A DNA stretch of 5,238 bases, from positions 1-5,238 of the forward strand of contig JAFAKZ010000150.1 of NCBI GenBank assembly GCA_019234745.1. Reading direction: 5' to 3'. Shown here piece after piece: positions 1 to 4,253 of the stretch (its first letter is position 1; each line of letters starts with the position of its first letter). The position numbers were made by a program, and so were the translations under genes. This DNA comes from Burkholderiales bacterium. GTDB lineage: Bacteria > Pseudomonadota > Gammaproteobacteria > Burkholderiales > Chitinimonadaceae. The notes below the pieces were generated by a model, which searched no databases, was not told where the DNA came from, and saw only the letters and a program-made list of their open reading frames with translations.

Positions 1-310
1 CCGGCTCGCGGGTCGCGATGTCGGAGAGCACCTTGCGGTCCAGTTCGATCCCGGCCTTCTTCAGACCGTTCATGAAGCGCGAATAGGTCAGGCCGTTGAC
101 GCGGGCGCCGGCGTTGATGCGCTGGATCCACAGGGCGCGGAACTGGCGCTTGCGATTGCGGCGATCGCGATAGGCATAACGCAGCGCCTTTTCCACGCGC
201 TCGATGGCGATGCGGAAATTGGTGCTGCTGCGGCCGCGGTAGCCCTTGGCCAGCTTGATAATCTTACGGTGACGGGCGTGCGTGGTTACGCCCCGCTTAA
301 CACGAGCCAT
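1..310 (-). CDS. rplT: 50S ribosomal protein L20, C-terminus cut by window edge
   Basis: This is ribosomal protein L20, which binds 23S rRNA early in assembly of the large subunit and, in E. coli and Bacillus, also represses its own operon. Translating the minus strand from the ATG at 308-310 gives 103 codons starting MARVKRGVTTHARHRK. The signature L20 segments follow: KLAKGYRG, a basic stretch AYRDRRNRKRQFRALWIQRIN at about residues 45-65, and SRFMNGLKKAGIELDRKVLSDIA at about 77-99. E. coli L20 has 118 residues, so roughly the last 15 codons lie beyond base 1. The start is well supported: a GGAGG Shine-Dalgarno lies 7 nt upstream of the ATG, inside the end of rpmI, whose stop is only 3 nt away. 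The two genes are therefore co-transcribed and probably translationally coupled. Nothing is unusual in the visible part. Confidence 0.97.
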   Translation of the reverse strand, partial: MARVKRGVTTHARHRKIIKLAKGYRGRSSTNFRIAIERVEKALRYAYRDRRNRKRQFRALWIQRINAGARVNGLTYSRFMNGLKKAGIELDRKVLSDIATREP

Positions 311-313
311 TTA

Positions 314-517
314 TCAGCCTCCGTACGGCAGGTAATGCTTCTTGACCGCCGGGGCATCGACCTCGGCGACGATGAAGGTGCCGCGCGCCTGGCGCTTCAT
401 CTTCGACGTCTTGGCGGACAGGCAGTGACGCTTGAACGCGACGTTAGCACGAACTTTACCGGTACCGGTCAGGCGGAGACGCTTCTTGGCAGCGCTCTTC
501 GTCTTCATTTTGGGCAT
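314..517 (-). CDS. rpmI: 50S ribosomal protein L35
   Basis: This is ribosomal protein L35, a small basic protein of the large ribosomal subunit. The 67-residue product starts MPKMKTKSAAKKRLR and contains the family-typical RLTGTGKVRANVAFKRHCLSAK and KRQARGT segments, ending HYLPYGG. The length is normal for L35 (about 64-67 aa). I chose the ATG at 515-517 and not the GTG six codons upstream. The MPKMKT start is the conserved L35 N-terminus, and the upstream codons overlap the purine-rich AAAGG that sits about 10 nt before this ATG and should be its ribosome-binding site. rplT follows after 3 nt. The upstream gap holds a promoter and two hairpins, so expression may be independent of the FkbH-type gene and subject to leader control by L20 (inference). 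Confidence 0.97.
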   Translation of the reverse strand: MPKMKTKSAAKKRLRLTGTGKVRANVAFKRHCLSAKTSKMKRQARGTFIVAEVDAPAVKKHYLPYGG

Positions 518-554
518 TTTTCGCAGACCTTTCACATAGGATCAGTACGATTCC

Positions 555-587
555 GGGCGCCGAGGCATGCCCTTACAAGCCTCGCCC
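555..587 (-). promoter_or_regulatory. Hairpin in the rpmI-rplT 5' leader
   Basis: On the minus strand the arms CGAGGC (579-584) and GCCTCG (561-566) enclose a 12-nt loop. An alternative pairing adds GGGC/GCCC with a 3-nt bulge. The hairpin lies about 38 nt upstream of the rpmI start codon and would be in the transcript from the predicted promoter at 605-633. rpmI-rplT mRNA leaders are a known site of L20 autoregulation in other bacteria, so a regulatory role is plausible, but no match to a described L20 leader can be shown here. The left arm and loop start (GCGAGGCTTGTAA) closely copy the hairpin at 614-640. Confidence 0.4.
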
Positions 588-604
588 ACCCAACGGAAGC
601 GGAG

Positions 605-633
605 GTTATAAAGGCGAGGCCGGCGATTTGCAA
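605..633 (-). promoter_or_regulatory. Predicted sigma-70 promoter for rpmI-rplT
   Basis: Reading the minus strand, a -35 box TTGCAA (628-633) and a -10 box TATAAC (605-610) are separated by exactly 17 nt. The -10 matches the consensus at five of six positions and the -35 at four of six. The expected transcription start is near base 598, giving a leader of about 80 nt before the rpmI ATG. The promoter makes sense because rpmI-rplT are here separated from thrS-infC by unrelated genes. It overlaps a hairpin that could end the upstream transcript. Prediction from sequence only. Confidence 0.55.
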
Positions 634-642
634 GCCTCGCTT
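612..642 (-). terminator. Possible terminator of the FkbH-type gene
   Basis: Starting about 10 nt after the stop codon of the FkbH-type gene, the minus strand carries GCGAGGC (634-640) and GCCTCGC (614-620), a perfect 7-bp GC-rich stem with a 13-nt loop. It can be extended by two A-T pairs around one bulged C. The right arm is followed by CTTTATAA, a poor U-tract, so this is at best a weak intrinsic terminator. The same bases contain the -35 region and spacer of the predicted rpmI promoter, so the hairpin may instead be incidental or have another role. Confidence 0.35.
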
Positions 643-650
643 ACACGGGA

Positions 651-2477
651 TCAAACCACGGCGATATGGGGCGCCGCCGCCGGCTCCACCGAATCGCCCA
701 GATGGAATAGCCCCGCCTCGGTCTCGCGCAGGGCGAAGCCGCAGCGCTGGAACAAATCGCGGCAGGGCCGGTTGGCGTCGGTCTCGATGATCTGGCCGGT
801 CACGCCCTTTTCATACTGCGCGGCGCGCATGACCCGCACCAGGGCGCCGATCGCGGCCAGTTCCACATCCATGCCGAGCACCCGGCAGCTCATCACGAAT
901 TGCACGATGTCGGACTGGCCGGTCAGCGCTACCCCGACGATGCCGTAATCGGAAAAGCGGTCCTTGACCGAGAAGCAGAACATCCGCTTGCCGGCGGCGA
1001 GATGCTCGGCGATCTCGGCCGGCGACCAGCGCCGCCCGGTCGTGTTGAACTGATTGGTCTTGTTGAGGAGTTCGAGGCAGCGCGAAAACTCGGCCTGTCC
1101 GACGTCAGTCACTTCGATGAACCGCAGCTCGGATCCCAGCGAGTTCAGGAAAGTCTCGCGGCTTTGCGTCGCGCGCTCCTGTTCACGGCCGATCTGCTGG
1201 CGGACCATCTCTTCGCGCCGCGCCGATTCGTCGGTCAGCACCGGGATCTGGGTCTCCGGCGACCAGGTGAGGATGCGCTTGATCAGAAAGGGGTTCGATC
1301 CGATTACCCGGATCTCGGGAAAGGCCTCTTTCACCGCCGCCCGCTCGACCGGATTGTCGTCGACGAACACCGCGCTTTTGGCGGTCAGGCCGACCTCGGC
1401 GAGGATTTCGGCGATGTTCTCGGCCTTGGGCCGCCAATTGATCTTCGGCGCGGTGAAATGCTCGAGCTTGATGATCGGCGGGCGCACGGCGTGATCCCAG
1501 TACTTTTCGACGGTTTCGGCGTCGTTCTTCGAGCAGATCGAGGTCAGGATGCCGCGAGACCGCAATTGATGCACGGCGTCCCAGTGCCCCAGCGGCCAGC
1601 CGTCGGTGTGCGGCCAATTGTTCCCCGGCAGATAATGTTCGGCGATCTGGCCGCGCCACAGCGTGTCGTCGAGGTCGAAAATGACGATCTTGACCTGGTC
1701 GATCTGCCGCGCTGTGCGATAGAGCGCCTCGGCATTGCGGTGCGCCGCCTCGAAGAATTCGTCGAGCCGGGATTCGTAATAATCGGCGACCGGCGGCAGG
1801 GTCTCGATGCGCCCCGGCGCGGGATGGGTCCACCAGGGATTGTTGTCCTGCGCGTGCCAGTCGGTGAAGAAGATGCCGCCGTGATTGAAGAAATAGATGA
1901 AATCGTCGAAAAAATACCGTTTGCCCAGGCTGTTGGCGATCGCGTCCACGTCGAGGACATAGACATTGGGCAGGCCGGCGATCCGCGCGGCGATGCGGTG
2001 ATTCATCAGTTCCGTCAGGTGGACCACGTCGAGATCGGTAAAGTGGGCGCTGAGGCTGGGCGCCAAATGGTTCTGGGGGACGATGAAATTGCTCACGAAG
2101 GTGAGCAGGCCGGTCCGCCGGTTATAGTCCAGCGCGCCGTCCAGCATCAGGTCCAGGCGCTGAACGGCGTCGGTGATCAGCGCCAGCCGATGCTCCTGCT
2201 GGGCGAACCGCGCATGATCCAAAAAGCCGTCGTGAAACACGCCGCGATAGGGCAGATGGACCAGCTGATAGGCATAGTCCGCGAGCGGTCCCGGCGGATC
2301 GGCGGGCAGGTCGCCCACATTGTTGAACAGCACATGGTCGTAGCGGGTCTCGGGCGACAAGGCGGCGAACTGCTTGACGAAAGTTTCGGCCATGCAGGAG
2401 CCGACGACCAAGACCTTCTCGATGCCGGAGGGATGTACCTCTAGGTCGCGTGGAAAAAGAAAATCGGCAACTCGCAT
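651..2477 (-). CDS. FkbH-type protein: SGNH-like, HAD-IIIC and GNAT-like regions
   Basis: A 608-aa FkbH-family protein. Known FkbH proteins take 1,3-bisphosphoglycerate, dephosphorylate it and load the glyceryl group onto an acyl carrier protein, as in methoxymalonyl-ACP synthesis; relatives occur in surface-polysaccharide loci. The N-terminal part (1-260) has VLVVGSC at residues 22-28, resembling the first block of SGNH hydrolases. The HAD domain has motif I FDLDDTLW (267-274; nucleophile D268, acid/base D270), motif II region CSKND (315-319), the WRPKAENI lysine (K351) and acidic motif FVDDNPVER (371-379). The C-terminal part is GNAT-like: LNKTNQFNTTGRR (471-483), FVMSCRVLGMDVE (527-539) and TDANRPCRDLFQRCGF (566-581). 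All key HAD residues are present, so it should be active. The start ATG has only a GGG-rich, weak Shine-Dalgarno, but the motif at residue 22 argues against a later start. No ACP, PKS or sugar gene lies nearby, so the substrate cannot be named. Confidence 0.9.
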   Translation of the reverse strand: MRVADFLFPRDLEVHPSGIEKVLVVGSCMAETFVKQFAALSPETRYDHVLFNNVGDLPADPPGPLADYAYQLVHLPYRGVFHDGFLDHARFAQQEHRLALITDAVQRLDLMLDGALDYNRRTGLLTFVSNFIVPQNHLAPSLSAHFTDLDVVHLTELMNHRIAARIAGLPNVYVLDVDAIANSLGKRYFFDDFIYFFNHGGIFFTDWHAQDNNPWWTHPAPGRIETLPPVADYYESRLDEFFEAAHRNAEALYRTARQIDQVKIVIFDLDDTLWRGQIAEHYLPGNNWPHTDGWPLGHWDAVHQLRSRGILTSICSKNDAETVEKYWDHAVRPPIIKLEHFTAPKINWRPKAENIAEILAEVGLTAKSAVFVDDNPVERAAVKEAFPEIRVIGSNPFLIKRILTWSPETQIPVLTDESARREEMVRQQIGREQERATQSRETFLNSLGSELRFIEVTDVGQAEFSRCLELLNKTNQFNTTGRRWSPAEIAEHLAAGKRMFCFSVKDRFSDYGIVGVALTGQSDIVQFVMSCRVLGMDVELAAIGALVRVMRAAQYEKGVTGQIIETDANRPCRDLFQRCGFALRETEAGLFHLGDSVEPAAAPHIAVV

Positions 2478-2513
2478 CCCACCCTGGTCCCCGTCCCGAA
2501 ATCAGTGGCCGGT

Positions 2514-2542
2514 ACTATCGGTGGAACAACCCCGCCGCACAA
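2514..2542 (-). promoter_or_regulatory. Weak candidate promoter for the FkbH-type gene
   Basis: On the minus strand TTGTGC (2537-2542) and GATAGT (2514-2519) are spaced by 17 nt and would start transcription about 30 nt before the FkbH-type ATG. Each box matches consensus poorly. A promoter is needed somewhere in the 123-nt divergent gap, and this is the best-spaced pair I see. It lies almost back to back with the stronger ferredoxin promoter. Confidence 0.2.
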
Positions 2543-2545
2543 GAC

Positions 2546-2574
2546 TTGACCGCGAGCCCCGCCTGCGCCTATCT
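2546..2574 (+). promoter_or_regulatory. Predicted sigma-70 promoter for the ferredoxin gene
   Basis: TTGACC (2546-2551) and CTATCT (2569-2574) are separated by 17 nt. The pattern TTGAC-17-CTATnT is typical of alphaproteobacterial housekeeping promoters. Transcription would start near 2581 and give a leader of about 20 nt, just enough for the ribosome-binding site (GAGGAA, about 7 nt before the ATG). No operator palindrome or iron-regulator box is evident in the gap. Confidence 0.6.
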
Positions 2575-2600
2575 GGCCTTATAGAAATTGAGGAACCAGA

Positions 2601-2918
2601 ATGGCTCGAATTACTTACGTCGAATTCAACGGCACCCAGCACAGCATCGACGTGCCGCCCGGCCAGTCGGTGATGGAAGGCGCGGTGCGTAACGGCGTGC
2701 CCGGCATCGACGCCGATTGCGGTGGCAATTGCGCCTGCGCCACCTGCCACGTCTATGTCGACCCGGCCTGGGTAAGCAAGGTCGCCGGCCCCGAAGACAG
2801 CGAGAAATCGATGCTGGAATTCGTGCGCGGCGCCGAAGCCAATTCCCGCCTGTCTTGCCAGATGGCGGTCACCGAAGCGTTGGACGGACTGGTCGTTTCG
2901 ATGCCGGAACGGCAATAA
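2601..2918 (+). CDS. [2Fe-2S] ferredoxin, adrenodoxin/FdVI type
   Basis: A 105-aa soluble one-electron carrier of the vertebrate/bacterial adrenodoxin class. The cluster ligands fit the class pattern C-X5-C-X2-C-Xn-C: C40, C46, C49 and C86. An additional C44 gives the CGGNCACATC loop that is common in bacterial members. Before it is the beta-grasp N-terminus (ITYVEFNGTQHSIDVPPGQSVMEGA); after it are HVYVDPAWV, the acidic interaction segment GPEDSEKSMLEFV (63-75), SRLSCQMAV and the C-terminal LDGLVV. Overall it closely resembles Rhodobacter FdVI. Proteins of this group serve Fe-S cluster assembly or monooxygenases such as P450s. No reductase, isc or P450 gene is next to it, so the partner is unknown. 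It is the only plus-strand gene here, with its own good promoter and ribosome-binding site. Its TAA directly abuts the stop of the convergent crotonase-family gene. Length and ligands are complete. Confidence 0.95.
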   Translation: MARITYVEFNGTQHSIDVPPGQSVMEGAVRNGVPGIDADCGGNCACATCHVYVDPAWVSKVAGPEDSEKSMLEFVRGAEANSRLSCQMAVTEALDGLVVSMPERQ

Positions 2919-3680
2919 TCAGGAAAACTTGGAGAAGTCAGGCTGCCGCTTTTCGAGGAAAGCGGTGGCCGCCTCCTTCAGTTCCGGCGAAGTCAGTCGT
3001 TCCTTGAAGACGGCCAGTTCCTCGTCGATGCGCGACATCGTGCGCCCCGATTCGGACTTCATCAGCGCCTTGGTGGCGCGCAAAGCCGAAGCCGGCAGGG
3101 CGCGCAGCTTGCCGACGACCTTCTGGGTGGCGGGCTCCAACTGATCGGGCTCGACCAGCTGGCTGACCAGGCCGTAGCGCTCGGCTTCCTGGGCGGTGAA
3201 ACTGTCGCCCAGCAGCAGCAGGCGGGCGGCGCGCTGATAGCCCATCAGTTGGGGCAAAAGCAGCGAGCTGCCGGCCTCGGGCACCAGGCCCAGCTTGGTG
3301 AAGGGCAGCGCGAAAACGGCATTGCTGGCCGCGATCACGACATCGCAATGCAGCAACAGGGTGGTTCCGATCCCGACCGCCGAACCGTGCACGGCGGCGA
3401 CCATCGGCACCGGCACCTTGGGAAGTGCGCGGATGAAATGGATGGTGGGATGGCTGTCGTCCTGGGGCGGCGCCGCCAGGAAATCCTTTAAATCGTTGCC
3501 GGCCGAAAAGCTGTCGCCCTCGCCCGAGAACAGGACCGCGCGGACCGAAGCGTCGATCGACAAAAGCGCCTCGGCCATGGCGAGATACATCGCCCGGGTG
3601 ATGGCGTTCTTCTTGTCGGGGCGGGAGAAGCGGATGGAAAGGATTCCATCCGCCTTGGTGATCGAAACGCCCTCGCTCAT
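2919..3680 (-). CDS. Enoyl-CoA hydratase/isomerase family protein (likely isomerase type)
   Basis: A 253-aa crotonase-fold protein acting on acyl-CoA substrates in the cytoplasm. The fold signatures are FSRPDKKNAI (18-26), the first oxyanion-hole segment SAGNDLKDF (59-67), the second HGSAVGIGTTLLLHCDVVIA (98-117), and FALPFTKLGLVPEAGSSLLLP (123-143). Two residues suggest chemistry. The two glutamates of classical enoyl-CoA hydratase are replaced here (T106/T107 region in GIGTT, F127 in LPF). A glutamate instead lies at E135 in PEAGSS, the position used by the ECI2/Eci1-type delta3-delta2-enoyl-CoA isomerases. An isomerase-like activity is therefore more likely than hydration, but the family is diverse. 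The ATG overlaps the infC stop (TGATG) and has no clear Shine-Dalgarno, so translation is probably coupled to infC. It is the last gene of the thrS-infC operon and runs convergently into the ferredoxin gene. Confidence 0.9.
   Translation of the reverse strand: MSEGVSITKADGILSIRFSRPDKKNAITRAMYLAMAEALLSIDASVRAVLFSGEGDSFSAGNDLKDFLAAPPQDDSHPTIHFIRALPKVPVPMVAAVHGSAVGIGTTLLLHCDVVIAASNAVFALPFTKLGLVPEAGSSLLLPQLMGYQRAARLLLLGDSFTAQEAERYGLVSQLVEPDQLEPATQKVVGKLRALPASALRATKALMKSESGRTMSRIDEELAVFKERLTSPELKEAATAFLEKRQPDFSKFS
2941..2970 (+). terminator. Candidate 3' hairpin of the ferredoxin mRNA
   Basis: Starting 22 nt after the ferredoxin stop, GGCTGCCGCTTT (2941-2952) pairs with AAAGCGGTGGCC (2959-2970) across a 6-nt TCGAGG loop. 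This gives ten Watson-Crick and two G-U pairs. The G-U pairs exist only in plus-strand RNA; on the minus strand they become A-C mismatches. No U-run follows, so it is not a textbook intrinsic terminator, but it could stabilise or end the ferredoxin transcript. It lies within the coding end of the convergent crotonase-family gene. Confidence 0.35.
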
Positions 3681-4216
3681 CAGCGGGGCGCCACGATCAT
3701 GACCATCTGCCGGCCTTCCATGCGCGGCATCTGTTCGACCTTGGCCAGGTCGTCCAGCTGTTCGCGCACCCGGTCGAGCACGGCCATGCCCAGATGCTGG
3801 TGAGCCATTTCACGGCCGCGGAACCGCAGCGTGATCTTCACCTTGTCGCCTTCGCCCAGGAATTTGCGCATGGCGCGCATCTTCACATCGTAGTCGTTGT
3901 CGTCGATGTTCGGGCGGAGTTTCACCTCCTTGACCTCGATGACCTTCTGCTTCTTGCGGGCCTCGTTCTTCTTCTTCTGGGCTTCGTACTTGAACTTCCC
4001 GAAGTCGAGAATCTTACAGACCGGCGGATCGGCATTGGGCGACACTTCGACGAGGTCGAGACCGACCTCGGCCGCCATATCCAGACCCTCTCGCAGGGAA
4101 ACCACTCCGACCATTTCACCATCGGCGTCGATCAGCCGGATGGTGCGGGAGTCGATTTCGGTGTTCACGCGCGGACCGTCCTGGTCCTTCGGCGCAGTCA
4201 TCGGTGGACGGGGTAT
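3680..4216 (-). CDS. infC: Translation initiation factor IF-3 with a probable AUA start
   Basis: IF-3 binds the 30S subunit, prevents premature joining with 50S and discriminates against wrong start codons. The protein shows the N-domain core RVNTEIDSRTIRLIDADGEMVGVVSLREGL and VEVSPNADPPVCKILDFGKFKYE, the lysine-rich linker (about 75-90), and the C-domain VKEVKLRPNIDDNDYDVK, ITLRFRGREMAHQHLG and the ending MVMIVAPR. I place the start at the ATA at 4214-4216: a TAGGAGAG Shine-Dalgarno lies 6 nt upstream (AGGAG at 4223-4227). The in-frame ATG at 4199-4201 is about 20 nt away with no purine-rich site before it, and an in-frame TAG sits inside the Shine-Dalgarno. The ATA start adds MPRPP and gives 178 aa, close to the 180 of E. 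coli; the ATG start gives 173 aa. The gene lies 37 nt after thrS with no terminator between and overlaps the next gene by one base. Confidence 0.96.
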   Translation of the reverse strand: MPRPPMTAPKDQDGPRVNTEIDSRTIRLIDADGEMVGVVSLREGLDMAAEVGLDLVEVSPNADPPVCKILDFGKFKYEAQKKKNEARKKQKVIEVKEVKLRPNIDDNDYDVKMRAMRKFLGEGDKVKITLRFRGREMAHQHLGMAVLDRVREQLDDLAKVEQMPRMEGRQMVMIVAPR

Positions 4217-4220
4217 GAAA

Positions 4221-4228
4221 CTCTCCTA
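4221..4228 (-). promoter_or_regulatory. Ribosome-binding site that decides the infC start
   Basis: The minus strand reads TAGGAGAG here, an almost perfect Shine-Dalgarno. The AGGAG core ends 6 nt before the ATA at 4214-4216. The first ATG in this frame is about 20 nt from the core, too far for normal initiation. The TAG in this motif is also the in-frame stop that bounds the infC reading frame. Confidence 0.75.
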
Positions 4229-4253
4229 AGGTAATTGTAACGCCAGAAACGAC

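Noticed and set aside
459..470. Short palindromic repeat ACCGGTACCGGT in rpmI
   Set aside because: It is explained by the conserved TGTGK coding segment of L35; nothing suggests a binding site.
314..535. A longer L35 starting at the GTG at 533-535
   Set aside because: The six extra codons include the AAAGG ribosome-binding site, and the L35 family begins at the MPKMKT that follows.
269..790. A 173-codon plus-strand open frame across rplT, rpmI and the FkbH-type gene end
   Set aside because: It is antisense to three real genes, becomes P/R/G-rich nonsense at its end and shows no family similarity.
900..2444. A 514-codon open frame on the plus strand, antisense to the FkbH-type gene
   Set aside because: It lies wholly opposite a gene with clear motifs, reads as low-complexity G/D/R/V-rich sequence without a recognisable domain, and is what GC-rich codon bias produces on the opposite strand.
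4217..4253. A possible terminator or separate infC promoter in the thrS-infC gap
   Set aside because: The 37 nt show no stem with a U-run and no convincing -35/-10 pair; they hold only the infC ribosome-binding site. A promoter inside thrS cannot be excluded by eye.
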